64,000 nucleotides of DNA from Candolleomyces eurysporus (lineage: Eukaryota > Basidiomycota > Agaricomycetes > Agaricales > Psathyrellaceae), in contig JANBPK010001038.1 of NCBI GenBank assembly GCA_027579435.1, forward strand, positions 124,001-188,000. Direction: 5' to 3'. The notes beneath the pieces are model-generated. The model did not search any database. It had not been told where the DNA came from and saw nothing but the letters and a program-made list of their open reading frames with translations. Positions 10,613 to 22,300 of this stretch are shown in pieces; the stretch's first letter is position 1; the number at the start of each line of letters is the position of its first letter. The position numbers and the translations under genes were made by a program.

Positions 10613-12655
10613 TCAGGGCGACTCCGGACTCTGGATTTGTTGAGGTGGGGAAATGCTAATTGTGTGTGCGTGAAAAAAATTATTACGCAACAAGTCCAGC
10701 CAGCCTGGAACCTTCCAACCGAGCCTTCGTAACTCCTTGAGCATTTCTGTTCTGGTGTATCTGCAGACAGGGTGACATCTTTCATGCCAACGACACTGGA
10801 AATGAAAGCTGAAAATGTCGACTGATGAAAGACAATATTCCTACTCACGAATTGATGCACAAATAAGAAGAGCACTGTGACAACCTCGGCATGGAGGTCC
10901 GGATCTCTGCACTTCGAGTCTTTCATGAACCCGTCCTGACAACGCACCCACCAAGCAACGTCACAGGAGAGAGCTGACTCTTCAAAGTAAAAATACCTGT
11001 CCACAGGGTAATGTACCAAGAAATCGCTAAGGAACCTGTCTTTTTCACGTGGATTCGTGGTCTGTGTCGGACCCTTGTCTGCGGTGAATGTGTAGTTAGA
11101 GAAGCAAAATAAGAACATCTGGAGAGGAGACGGCCATACCCTTCCAGATTTGCAGGTAGCGGGCCCCGTAAATCGCGAATGCGCTCTCATGTTCAACAAA
11201 TAACCACCCACACCTTGAACGGTCTTTCAAGAAATCCCTTAAGGACTTGTGGAACAATGAGTATGGCGAGGTGTGATCGTCGGTGGGAGGGATCGAAATT
11301 AACGAGTTGAGACTTCCGAGCACGTGGGTTGCTTCACCTGGAGAAGACTCCAGGAAGAGCCGAATGAATCGCGCAGATTGAGCATCGCCAGAAGGAGCGT
11401 CCAAAAGTCCGCAGCAGAAAATGAGGTAAAGCCAGCGAACTGTGAGCAGTGGATCCGAACTGGAATTCAGAATATGGGTGTACAGCCCATCCAGGGGTGT
11501 AAATGGGTTGTTGGAGGCGTTGGTTACGTGCAGCTTCAAGACCTGTTTCAAAAGCTCCTGAGGAGGGGCAGAACGCCCCTCCATGAAGCGGATAATAGTC
11601 GCCACATATATGAACTGCCCGGTGGCATTTCGAACCAGGGTCTGCTTGACAACATCTGAAGGCCATGAAGCGGGTAGTTGATATCGACGTCGGATGTCCG
11701 CGAACTTGTACTCGAGGAAAAGCGTCATGTCGGCATCGGGGTTATACTTCTCATCGAGAAATATCTTTCGCGTGGTGTAGCTTGCAATGTCGGTGAAGAA
11801 AGCTTGGATGTTGGGCTCTGGACGGGATGTAATGATGATGCGGAACGGAAAGGATGGATCGTTGGCGGCCTTGAGCAATGAGGAAAGAATCTCTGTCTGG
11901 TCGGCTTCCTTGGTTCGGGCCGCTACACGTGGAGATCGAGCGGTATCGTCGTATTGTTCCGCCTCGCATTCGTCTAGGCCGTCGAGGACAATGACCTTTG
12001 GCCATGACGATGTATCTCCATTGCTTCGACTATCTCGCAAGGGCTGCAACAGTAGCTGATCGAGCTGCACCTCGAGTTGCCGCTCGAAGATAGCAGGATT
12101 GCGTTCGACGCAGGAGAGAATCCGTTCACCGACGTCGCGCAATGCACCGTGCTGAACGAGCTGGTAGGCCAGGGTGGCCACCAGACACCTCTTGGACCGT
12201 CTGTTGGCCGGTCCGGCGAATGATGAGAAGAAAAAGCCGCAGGCAAGGATCCCCTTCGTATGGCAGGTGTCAGCAATCGAGCCCGCAATTGCTGTTTTTC
12301 CGGTCCCCGCGGGCCCCGTCATCCAAAGGATCTTCTTTGGCTGTCCGTCGCCATCCCCATGTAAGATCCAGCTAGTGACCTCGTCTTGTACCGCGACTCT
12401 GGTTTCTGGATGACACTTGGGCGCATCGCACCGTTCAGCAGAGTCATGCATGGCCCCTGCAGAAATATGATCTCGCAGGTCTGTTGTAAAGCGCTTGGTC
12501 AATTTCACCATGACTCACAATGGACGACTAAGGAACTTACTCTGGAGAGCGGCAGCCCTGGACCCTCCACCACGGCTATAGTAATTCGTGATGCCAAAGT
12601 TGATTTCCGAAGCGCTGAGTGTGAAGTCATGGGCCCTTTCGAAGGCTGAAGACAT
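10613..12655 (-). CDS. NACHT-domain (STAND) P-loop NTPase
   Basis: Four exons: 12655-12541, 12480-11140, 11078-10849, 10795-10613. Introns are 60, 61 and 53 nt. The coding length is 1869 nt, giving 622 residues. The N-terminus reads FERAHDFTLSASEINFG, a leader common in agaricomycete NACHT proteins. Walker A is GPAGTGKT and Walker B is VIVLDGLDEC, followed by IIITSRPEP (sensor-like) and a winged-helix-like tail. No WD40, ankyrin or TPR repeats follow, so this is a compact member. Fungal NACHT proteins act in heterokaryon incompatibility and innate-immune-like signalling; a role here is inference. The last acceptor was chosen because it alone among those near keeps frame into a KELRRLGWKVPGWL tail. 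The middle of the gene is repeated as a remnant at 6796-7023. Confidence 0.85.
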
Positions 12656-12837
12656 GAGGAGGAGCTTGGCGAGAGGAAGCAGGAGTTGGGCACGGAATAT
12701 AGCAGTGTAACGTGCATAGCCATCCCAACCGTTGTGATTGGCTATTCGACGTGATCGTGTCTTATTTACTGCCCTTTCTGGATTCCTGCCTTTGCTGATG
12801 GTGTTAGCAATCTAGTTGGGACCTTGTGCCGTTACTC

Positions 12838-13969
12838 CTATCTAGAGGATGGGATGTACTGCGCAAACAGCATGATCAATGTCTTGACACCGCTTGGATG
12901 TGGAAGCGACAAAGCGCACGACGTAGTCAAGGCCATAATCTCCCCCCNAGCGCCCCAACGAGTGTTGAACCCACAAAAGTCCCTCCTCGTGGAATTTTCC
13001 GTCCTTCCGCGACTTGATCAGCTGGACCCCATAGTCAACCCAACCTTTGAGGGCAGGGCGCTCGCGAACCCGAGAACTTGTGGAAAATAAGGAACGAATG
13101 GAGTTGGAAAGTCGGTAAGACAACCATGCTTGGGGGGATTGGTATGGAGCTGTCGGCCACACGGCTGGGATGGCGGTGGTCAAAACGAAGATGACCACGG
13201 ACACTGCAGTGAGGCTGATCCCGAGACCTGCCACGACCGGGTGCATCGTGGTCAGAAACGTGATCAAACCACCATAAAACAGCACGAGCGCCGCCAGCAA
13301 TTGAAGGGGCAAGTAATCGATGATGGTAGGAACGCGCCACTTCTGGAGCACCGCGAATCGCATCTGTCGCAGAGTAAAGGTTTGCTCGGGAGAAAGAACG
13401 GCAGTTCCGACATCCCAGGTATACTCTGCCAGCCATTGCTTCACGAAGATAGTGAGCATCACCGAGTTGAGGGAGAGTATCAAACTGCAAACCCAGAACG
13501 AGTTGACGATGATAATACGGGAGCGAGGATTTTCATCCACGTTGGGTATTCCGGACGATTCAACAAGAAGAGCGGTGATGACCGCAGAGAAGAGTGCCGC
13601 CTGGTGAGATAGATGATGAGAGTATCTCGCTTGAAGTGACGGAGGACTCACGAAAACCAACCGAGTGTCAAGATTTCTGTGCCATTTCCCTATGATGCCT
13701 TTATCATACTCCCGAACGAGGAGAGCGCATTGGACCCAAGCAGCTCGAGTCGACGCATCGAGCGCAAGGTTCGCCGTGTCTTCGTTTTGCGGGGCCGGCT
13801 CAAAACCGATTTGACGTGAGCGGAAGTGCCCACCGGCGGTGGACCAGTCAGAGTCGGGGAGCGGGCAATCTTCAGCTTTGATAGACTTATTCCAATGTTC
13901 AAGGTCCTTCTCGATTGTTTCGCACCCAGTGACGAAGGGGTTGCTGCGGGTGGAACCTGGCTTCGACAT
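12838..13969 (-). CDS. DUF6535 membrane protein, truncated copy
   Basis: Two exons, 13969-13652 and 13600-12838, with a 51-nt intron in phase 0. It starts MSKPGSTRSNPF. The DUF6535 core is complete: WVQCALLVREYDKGIIGKWH, then AALFSAVITALLVESS, two hydrophobic spans around VCSLILSLNSVMLTIFVKQW and LLAALVLFYGGLITFL, then VVIFVLTTAIPAVWP. The N at 12948 falls in this gene. Deleting it gives 359 residues and a tail (SLGRWGEIMALTT...) that aligns with the larger paralogue; keeping it gives an unrelated tail. Even so the protein stops about 530 residues earlier than the paralogue at 15227-18132, so it is a short version. Function of DUF6535 is unknown. Confidence 0.8.
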
Positions 13970-14493
13970 CGGATGTGAGATGGTAAAGGCTGGCTGAAGT
14001 GCGTTTGTGCTAGACGGCGGGGCTCTGTGCTTTTATATTCGAAGATGACGGCAAAAACAATGGGCCTCGACTCATGTCAATAATATAGTTCCTGAGATAC
14101 TGTCAAACCCAAAAGCGAATCGAAACCGTGTCGGTTCAAATGCAACTATGTGCCTGTATTGCCGTGTCGTAAGTCCGTAAGGTCGACTTCACGCAATATA
14201 AAACACATAAAGACTCACGTTATATTGTACACGTGGGGAGTGCATGTAGTGAATGGACGAATAGTGATGAAGACGATGCTCATAAAGTATCATGACGATG
14301 AGGAAAGCAAAACATGACATACCATCCCATCGGAAAACGAGAAGAAACAGGCGGACGGTGAAATCGATGAATAATTCAGAGGTAATACAAAAAAAGAGAC
14401 GACTCAGATGCAACTAAGCAGAGCGGCATCTCCGGTTACGCATCTCCACTCCCATAACGGCACACCCATCCCGTCGACACCATGACTCCTGCC
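13970..14493. other. Intergenic region upstream of truncated DUF6535 gene
   Basis: This 524-bp stretch should contain the promoter of the DUF6535 gene. It parallels 18133-18584 upstream of the other DUF6535 copy: both contain a GTGAATGGA-GAATAGTGAT-like block near the middle. No ORF is supported. Confidence 0.45.
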
Positions 14494-14790
14494 TCACCCT
14501 ATCCTTAACCTTAGTAGCGCCTCCTGTCCTCCTCCCTTCAGATGCCTCCTTCTGCGGCTCACGTTCTTCCGGAACATAATACTACCGCACAAGAGTCTGC
14601 CCTTCCACATCCCACTTGCCTTCATCTCCACGTCCACTACATCCTCCCCATCTTCAACAGTCCCATGCCCCAGGGACGAAGGGCAAAACGCTGTCTTTCT
14701 TGTGCAAGGGTGCCTTGATTTTGACGAGGTTTGAGTGGAAGAGAGGCGCAGCTCCAACATTAGATGAGCATTTTTACCACTGCTCGTCTG
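14494..14790 (-). pseudogene. Decayed copy of the small gene at 18585-18929
   Basis: The minus strand aligns along its length with the small gene at 18585-18929: GAAPLFHSN, HKKDSVLP, the VEDGEDVVDVE block, WKVEGQTLV-like, and VKDRVRQESWC at the end. The pieces fall in different frames. One frame change comes in the valine/proline-rich stretch near 14670 and another near 14600. It therefore looks like a pseudogene. It sits behind the truncated DUF6535 copy exactly as the open copy sits behind the full-length one. Confidence 0.65.
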
Positions 14791-15226
14791 CGGATCAACG
14801 GCAGCAACCAATTGCTCGCGTTGCCCCTACTTAAGCGCGGTGACGGAGGTAGCAGTCCCACTGTCAGATCCTACTGGTTTTACAATTACAAGTGCAGCGG
14901 AGGAGGCATTAGCCGAGACCAACTGTGAATCGATGTCCCTCTCTTGAGCACAAACCGATCTCCGGCGAGAGGGCGAATCTAGGAGACGTGGGTAAAAAAA
15001 AAAATAACTCTTTGCGTTGATGAATGTCTGCGACGTCCATCTCAAAACCTGAGTCGAACTTGGCCCCAGGTTTCAGGCCTGTGAGTACCATGCATACCAT
15101 ACCTCAGAATACACCGTCGTTGTGGACGATATATCAAGATACCTTGTGATACATGGGGCGTGTATAAAAGATGGCGATTTCTGAATCCCAAGTTCATTTT
15201 TTGCAAGATCTCACAAGGTTGCGTAT
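14791..15226. other. Gene-free region
   Basis: This stretch lies between the decayed small gene and the end of the full-length DUF6535 gene. It includes an A10-11 run near 14995. I see no supported gene; short ORFs here lack splice or family support. Confidence 0.45.
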
Positions 15227-18132
15227 CTAGAATGAGACATACCCCACCTTGAGAGGTATCATATGGGCACTTTGGTCGACGTTCAACTGCAATTCCGACG
15301 CTACAAAATACAGTGTCATTGAGCCAGACTATGGGGACCACGAGTTAGTAACGCCCACTCACCTTTCTGAAAAATGCCTGCCAGCCGCCTTTTGCAATCC
15401 ATATCCCATAAATCGTGGCCGCAATTATCGCGCATGACCTCTAAGAACCTCTGAAATGTTTCCCATGTTTCCGATTCCACCTTCGATGTGTGTGTCGATT
15501 GGAGACCCTGTTGAATACCCGAAAGAGTCGATTTAACCCACCCCTTGGGTTGCTTCTCGGCTCGGATAGTCCCCTCTGCTTCCATGAAGGCCGTGGTGAT
15601 GCTGAGGATTTTTGTACAAACCGACCACTGAGAAAAGCGCAATCGCGACAATAACAATGCAGTGAGAGATAGGACCATTGTTACCCTGCCTCTCGCACAC
15701 TCCCTGGTCAAAACGTCAAGAATGGTTCCTTGAGGGACATTAAAAGGATATGCCCTTGCGTCTGAGTAGACTTCAGCGATCGCTCGGAATATATGCACGA
15801 AAGCCGTCTCCATCGAGCCGAGGCGCTCGTCGTCCAAAAGGAAAATGGTCCGCTCGCCGTCGGCAAGCAGCCGAAAGAAGCTCGGGAGAGCTCCCGCTTG
15901 ATCTTTAGGGGAAGGGAAAGGCAAGTAACAGCGATGGCAATAGTCGACGGACACATTTAGGATGAAGGCGGTTATGAGAACATGGTTGTGGTTATAATCC
16001 AAATCGATATCCTGCCACGGGGAGGAGGGAAATGCATCCAACATCAAGGTGGCAAGCGCTTCGAATCGCTTGTTGGTCGGATCGCTTACTGGCAAATGGG
16101 TTCTCATAGATCCTGAGTGCATCTGGTAGTCCCGGAGAATATTGGGATTCTCGTGGAAACCCTCATGGATATCCTAGCCCACATGATGTGAGCAGATTGA
16201 CACGATCGTTAAACGGTAAGCATACCTGTACCGTCCGAGCCGCCAGCATACGAAGCTTCCAAACATCATCCTTCAAATCCTCCAGGGATGGTACAGCAAT
16301 GACCGCGGCGGAAAGTGTGCGTAGTAGAGGCCGAAGATTGTCGTGAAACTCCTTATCGGCGGCTTCACCGCTACTAATATGGTCGAGCGATTTTTGGCGA
16401 CGTAACAGAATATGCGTCGAAAGTTGGACTGCTCGGGTCATGTTTTGACAATGATCCTTGCTTAGCAGTTTCCCATCCAGATATGAGGTCATGAGGCGAC
16501 AGCAGTTCGACGCTTTCGTATTGCACGTCGCTTTCAAGAGCACGAAGAGGGTGAACGACATCGAAAGGGTCCACACATGCTCTTCTTCGAACTCGGCACC
16601 CACTGTGAGTGCGGTTAGTGGCCAGCTTTCCGGGAGTTTTATCTCTGTCGCGAAGCGTTAGCGATAATAGGACGGCAGAAGAATCGTCTCACTTACCTAC
16701 GTCAGAGGTCTCGTTTCTGGGAGACATCTTTACTGAGGTGTCCCGTTTCAATAGACCGTCTTCTAAAAATATTTGGAACGTCCGTTTTCTAACAGCGGTT
16801 CGCAGGGATGGAGCCCTGGCAAGGGTGGACGATGTTGATAGCTCGAGAAGCGAATTCCATCCGTCTTTTGCCCTGCTGGGGTCGACCCATTTGTGACGGA
16901 CCAATCCCAACAAAAGCCAGATACCGGGCTCAAATTCGGGGGAGTCCTGAATTTGAAATGGAGATTCGGAATCCTGAAACGTGGAAAGGTAGGTGTGGAT
17001 GGTTGAATAGACCTGTAGGAATACCGATTTTTCTAGCAATTCGCCAAGGTCATTTACCAACTGCAGTGCGCGTTCGGCATCTTCTGATTCAAGGACAGAA
17101 ATAGGCATGCAGTCTGCACACAATACGCAAAGAGCCTGGGGAGCGGCAGTGTCGGAAAGGGAGGCTGCACATGAGAAAACATCCTTGATTATGTCTGGGT
17201 TCCAAGTTCCTAAAGAACGTTGGACCCATATCAGACCTTTGGTTTCGTACAGTGCATCTTCGCGGGACCGGATAATCCGAATTCCGTGGTCTACCCAGTC
17301 CCCGTCTCTGGGCATCTTCAAACGAGATTGAGCTTCTGGGAAGAACCATCGGGATACGGAATAGGAGATTCGATGGAAGAGCCATGCCTGGGGGGACTGG
17401 TAAGGGCACAGGGGCTGCCACACTGGGGCGATTGTGGTCAAAACAAAGATCAGGACCGAAACTGCGATCAGTGAGGTTGTGGTCGCCGCAACGATTGGGT
17501 GCAGTATCCACAGGAAACTGATGAGACCGGCATAAAAGAAGAGGAGCGCAATGACCAATTGAAGGGGAAGGCACTCAATGATGGTAGCAACTTTCCATTG
17601 GCTAAGCGATTGGAAACGGAGATGGCGGAGAGTGAAGCCCTGCCTGGGGGAAGGGACGAAAGACCCCACATCCCACACATATTCCGTCAGCCATTGCTTC
17701 GCTAGAATCGTGACAAGCACAGTATTCATAGCGAGGACTAAGCTGCAAAACCAGAGTGCGTTGGTGGCGACGCTATGGGATCTGGGAGCATTGGTTTCGT
17801 CTGGACCAAGCAATTTGGAGGATTCGACAAGGAATGCCGTAACAACGGCGGAGAAAAGCGACGCCTGTGCTCAAGGGTTTAGGGAAAGCTATCTCACAAT
17901 CAATCTTGGCACGTACAAATACCAATAGTGTGTCAAGTCCCCGATGCCAATTGCGTAGTATTGCTTCGTCATAGTCACGGACGGCTTTGACACACTTGAC
18001 CCAATTGCGCGACCGAGCCTCGTTGGACGATGTCTGGTCAGTCTGCTGGAGCCATTGGGAACGGGTGAAGTTGTTATAGCCAACGTCCTGGTAGTCGAAG
18101 GCTGATTCGATGTGAGAGTTGGAACTGGACAT
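15227..18132 (-). CDS. DUF6535 membrane protein, full-length copy
   Basis: Five exons: 18132-17917, 17864-16697, 16644-16226, 16173-15363, 15300-15227. Introns are 52, 52, 52 and 62 nt. The coding length is 2688 nt, giving 895 residues. The N-terminal third is the DUF6535 domain: VKCVKAVRDYDEAILRNWH, SLFSAVVTAFLVESS, then hydrophobic spans around LWFCSLVLAMNTVLVTILAK, IALLFFYAGLISFL and LIAVSVLIFVLTT. The rest is a helical cytoplasmic-type region without a family I recognise. The last intron contains TTACTAAC as a branch site; an earlier AG would give a 34-nt intron, which is too short. The gene and its small neighbour (18585-18929) form the second duplicated block of the window. Function unknown. 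Confidence 0.8.
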
Positions 18133-18584
18133 GGATGAGGGCTTAGTTAGGTGGGGAGGTGGGTAGTTGATAGAGCGAGGTCCCAACTGAGTTCTGAGGC
18201 AACTCCGATACACCAAATATATACCGAGCAAATGGTGCTGACAAAATATCCCGCAATTCAATTGCATGAGCGTCTATTGTCCTGATCGGGAACTGTCATT
18301 GAAGTCAAAAACATTACATGGTACGCTTGGAGACGCAATAAAGTAAAGAGTGGTCTGCTTGTGAAGTCGTGAATGGAGGAATAGTGATACATAGAAAACC
18401 ATACTCGTGAGAGGAGGAATGAGGTGACGGTGGCGAGAGCAGAACGGAGTAACAGGAAAAATCCCGGGAACGAAGACCTGATAGCTGTAAAAGAAGATTG
18501 AAAAAATGGTAGTACAGAGAACACGAGACCGACCATGTCCGATGGAGCCAGGCAGAGCGGCATATCCGCTTACACATTTACCCC

Positions 18585-18929
18585 TCACATAACAGCACAC
18601 CTATCATGTGGGCAAAGCTGCTCACACCACGACTCCTGCCTCGCCTCCATATCCTTGACCTTAATCACCCCTCCTGTCCTCTTCACTTCAATAGACACCT
18701 CCTTCTCCGGTTCACCCTCCTCCGGAACATCATACCACCACACAAGCGTCTGCCCCTCCACACGCCACTTGCCTTCACTAACCTTCACCTCCACATCCAC
18801 CACGTCCTCTCCATCGTCAACAGTCCCGGGAACGATAGGCAAAACACTGTCCTTCTTGTGCGACGTTGCCTTGCCTTTGACGAGGTTCGAGTGGAAGAGA
18901 GGCGCAGCTCCAACCACTACTCGTAGCAA
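18585..18929 (-). CDS. Small conserved hypothetical protein next to DUF6535 gene, 5' end unresolved
   Basis: An open frame of about 115 codons reads GAAPLFHSNLVKGK, VLPIVPGTVDDGEDVVDVEV, WRVEGQTLVWWYDVPEEGEP, and ends WCEQLCPHDRCAVM. No in-frame ATG lies at the start; the frame stays open upstream to a stop near 18990, so an upstream exon is likely and this is the 3' part of a model. A decayed copy lies at 14494-14790 behind the other DUF6535 gene. I do not recognise the family. The Trp-rich beta-type pattern and the Cys-X2-Cys-like end (CEQLC) are the only notable marks. Confidence 0.5.
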   Translation of the reverse strand: MLRVVVGAAPLFHSNLVKGKATSHKKDSVLPIVPGTVDDGEDVVDVEVKVSEGKWRVEGQTLVWWYDVPEEGEPEKEVSIEVKRTGGVIKVKDMEARQESWCEQLCPHDRCAVM

Positions 18930-19069
18930 CCGAGCCAGCCGACTGATTGCCCCTGAGGCCAGCAGACGGAGGGACTGGCGAATCCATCATCCCAGCTCAA
19001 TTTCAGATGAGTGCCACTATACCGAGCTGGGCAAGCAGAAGCAAGGGGTCCGACGCGACCGTGAGCGTG

Positions 19070-19324
19070 TCAAGAATCAAGATCATTGGAGAGCGTCGCC
19101 CACCAAAATTTTGCGGTAAAGGGCAGTAAATGCATTTTGAGTTCATCGAGGTAGAGTCTTTCCCTACTGAGGATGTTCCCTGGGTCCTCGACTTGGATTG
19201 ACGCGTCGACCGCCGTGCGCGCGTTGTCACCGAGATCTGAGATGCGATCGGACTCGAACGCGTGAGGAATGGTGACATAATACCGCTTGACGGGAGGACC
19301 TTGGACAATCTCCTCTTCCTTCAT
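19070..19324 (-). CDS. Short hypothetical ORF
   Basis: An ATG-initiated frame of about 84 codons begins MKEEEIVQGPPVKRYYV and ends near WWATLSNDLDS. The start lies only 41 bp from the divergent TPR-CCCH gene start. It could be the first exon of the gene whose 3' end is at 18585, but I could not find a splice that joins the two in frame. No family recognised. Confidence 0.3.
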   Translation of the reverse strand: MKEEEIVQGPPVKRYYVTIPHAFESDRISDLGDNARTAVDASIQVEDPGNILSRERLYLDELKMHLLPFTAKFWWATLSNDLDS

Positions 19325-19365
19325 TTCTATCCCGACGCCCACCAAATTTCAACAGGAAACGCGAC

Positions 19366-22300
19366 ATGAATAAAAACAACGAAGCCGTGAACGAGAGAAG
19401 GCGAATTCGTGCTGAGAGATCGAGGAAACGTGCCCAGAAGTCGGACCAGCTGAAGGACGAGGTGTGCTGTGCTCTCTGCTGCAATTGTTTTTCATTTTTG
19501 CTAACAATAGGAAGGGCAACGAAGCTTTCAAAAGTGGTGAATACAAGAAGGCTGCCAGGCTATACGCCTCCGCGATTGAGCAATATGGGCCGAAACCTGT
19601 GCTTTTTTCGAACCTAGCAGCAGCATTGAGCAAACTTGAGCTGTGAGGCGGGCGAAACGCGTTCGTCTAGTTGAATATCATCTGAATTCGTCTTTTTAGG
19701 TGGAGGGAAGTGGAATGGACGGCGACGACTGCCCTCAAATTGGAGCCTGCGATGACCAAAGCTCGTTTCCGAAGAGCCATGGCCCGCAAGGCCTTGAAAC
19801 GATGGGAAGCAGCAACCCTCGGTATATCTTCCAACGAGACAATCCTATCTGTGTTTCTCTGACTGTCTTCTCTAGATCTAGAAGCTATACTCAACCATGA
19901 CCCGTTTTCCTGTCCAGAGGCTCGTAATGAACTCGAAGCTGTTCGAGAGCTCTGGCACAAAGATGCTTCTTCCGACCACGAAGACAGCGACGATGACTAC
20001 TTCATTCCCGGAGATCGTGAATGGCCTAACTATCATGAAGACCCTTTTGTGTATGAGGCAGACTCAGATACAGAGGATTGTCTCCACAAGGGGAATGGTG
20101 TCGCGTGCCGCTTCTATAATCACGGCGGCTGCTCTCGCGGTGAAAAATGCACCTTTTCTCATTCACCTGATGAAAAAAGCGTTCGAGACGAACTGTGAGT
20201 CCCGTTGGGGAACTATTAGACGGTTGCTGAGCTTCTTTTTTTNAAAGCGGAAAGAACGTCTGTCTCCACTACCTGCTGGGAGACTGCAAATTTGGCGACC
20301 TGAACTGCATCTATTCGCATGACGATCGCTATCTCCCACTTCCTGAGTGGTGGAAGGATTCTGAAGCTATCGACAGAGCCCGAACCCTGGTCACCGGAAT
20401 GGAAGGGACGTTCCTTCGTCCAGCGGAGTATGAGCTTTTCCTCCATCTGCACCCAAATGGCCAAATGCTTGGGAAGGGTCCATTGCGAAAGTTGCTGAAC
20501 TCTCGTCTGCAAAAGACCATCGAACGCTTGGATGCTGCCAAGGTAAAAGAACTACCCAAACCAACAGCAAAGCAGCCATCCGGTGTGGCGCCTTCTACCA
20601 CTCGAGTCATTCTCCTGGTATCCCTTCAGAAGGAACCGTTTTTCGAAGACATCAACTCCCCTATCCTCGCCGCACTCAGAGCCAAACGCAAGGTAGTTCA
20701 AGCATTCAGCCCGACCTACGCGCTCGAGATGCTCTCTTCGTCAAATCTGGATGGCGTTCTCATCACAGACGCCGGGATTGCCAAGAAGAACGCCGCATTT
20801 CTCCTGCGGGAACTCGTCAATTACGCCAAGTCTGGTGGAGTGGTAGTCGCCGGGTGCATGTTCAGTGGCGGTATTGCAGGCAACGACTTTGAGAAGTTCT
20901 TCCGAAACTTTGGTTTGAACTGGGAACGAGGCTCTTACCATCGGACAACGTTTTACTCGAATCCTGCCAACAAAGTAGTCGCGGCCAACCCATCTCTAGC
21001 TCCGTTTTACAGCATGAAGGCTTTGCACGCCGACGGAATCTCTTCGGATATGGCGTTGTATACGCCAACCACTGCATCTGTGCTTCAATCTCTGGTTTTT
21101 GCTCCCGATCGAATACAAAATCTACGCGAAGCTCCAGTAGTCATAGCCAGGGTTGGGACGGGGCATGTGGGATACGTCGGCGACGTGAATTCGGAAAAGG
21201 AGTCGACCAATGTATATCTTGCTATGCTCGGTCTCTTGGACGCTCCTTTATCGGCCCCTCTGTCCAAGCCCCCAACAACTGCTACGAGCGTCCCAACTCC
21301 AAAAGCCTTTGCTCCGGCATCCACCAATACATTTCAACCAAAGACAGCCGCTTCTACCTCAAAAGCTCCAGCTCCACCGGCGCCAGCCCCTCCCNAAAAA
21401 CAGCCCCCTGGTTATCGCTTTGCTAGACGGTCCAAGCAGCCATTTCACCAGAACTTATTCCCAACAGTTATCTCTCCTTCGTAGCAAATCGAAAGTCGAG
21501 ATCGTCTACACGCGTCCAGACCTCGAGCAACGTATAACTTCAAGGGCAATCCGCGGAATATATCTGGCCGATGGTGGCATCTTCAAGACAGGCAACCAAC
21601 CACTCCTTCCAAAACTCGCCGAATACGTCAAGTCGGGAGGCAACCTCGTCGTGGCCGGACTCTTCCCTTCCATGCTCAACCAGCCCGGCTCGAAATGGTT
21701 TTTCTCAGCGTTTGGGCAAACATGGACGACGGGCTCTTACAAGCGGGAAGTGTATGAGCTCATCATGAGCGCCGAGCTGGCGAAGAAGAATCCATCGCTT
21801 CCGGAGATGTACAGTATGAAGTCTCTGAACCTCAAGGATATCGATCTCGACGTTTTGGTGTATCTCATGTCTCCGGATGACGAAGACGAGTACGACTGGG
21901 AAGACGACGATGAAGACGATATACTAGATGCGCCGATCGTGCGAGCGAGGATTGGCCGTGGTGCTTTGGGATACATTGGAGATGTCGTTGGCGAACAGGA
22001 GACGAATTCCGTCTTGTTGGCGATGCTTGGTTTACTTCACCCCGAAGTGGTGTCGCCACCAGTCCGGAAATCAAGAAAGTTCGTCCTGTTCCTGTCCTTC
22101 AGCGACAGCAAGGACGAGGAGAGGATGTATGGGCCGCTCTTGAAGAAGCTTCAACAGAAGATCGAGGTAGTCCGTGGGCTATCGGTCGAACGGATGGCCG
22201 ATTTGGTATCTTCCCCCGACCTCACGGCCGTCTTCATTGGCTCCTCATCCATCGCCCAACCAGCCAACGCATACCTCCTCTCACGGCTCGTGGCGTTTAC

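Larger units (their letters stand above)
7026..11669. repeat. Tandem segmental duplication, copy 2
   Basis: This is the second copy of the F-box / coiled-coil / NACHT unit; the partner is 2731-7023. It contains the 5' part of the F-box, coiled-coil paralogue B, and the 3' half of the NACHT gene, which continues intact to 12655. The order (complete F-box, A, NACHT 3' half, F-box 5' part, B, complete NACHT) is the signature of a direct tandem duplication with both breakpoints inside genes. Confidence 0.75.

Noticed and set aside
15042..15341. Longer last exon of the full-length DUF6535 gene
   Set aside because: It would require a 34-nt intron. The next AG gives a 62-nt intron with a TTACTAAC branch site and ends at 15227.
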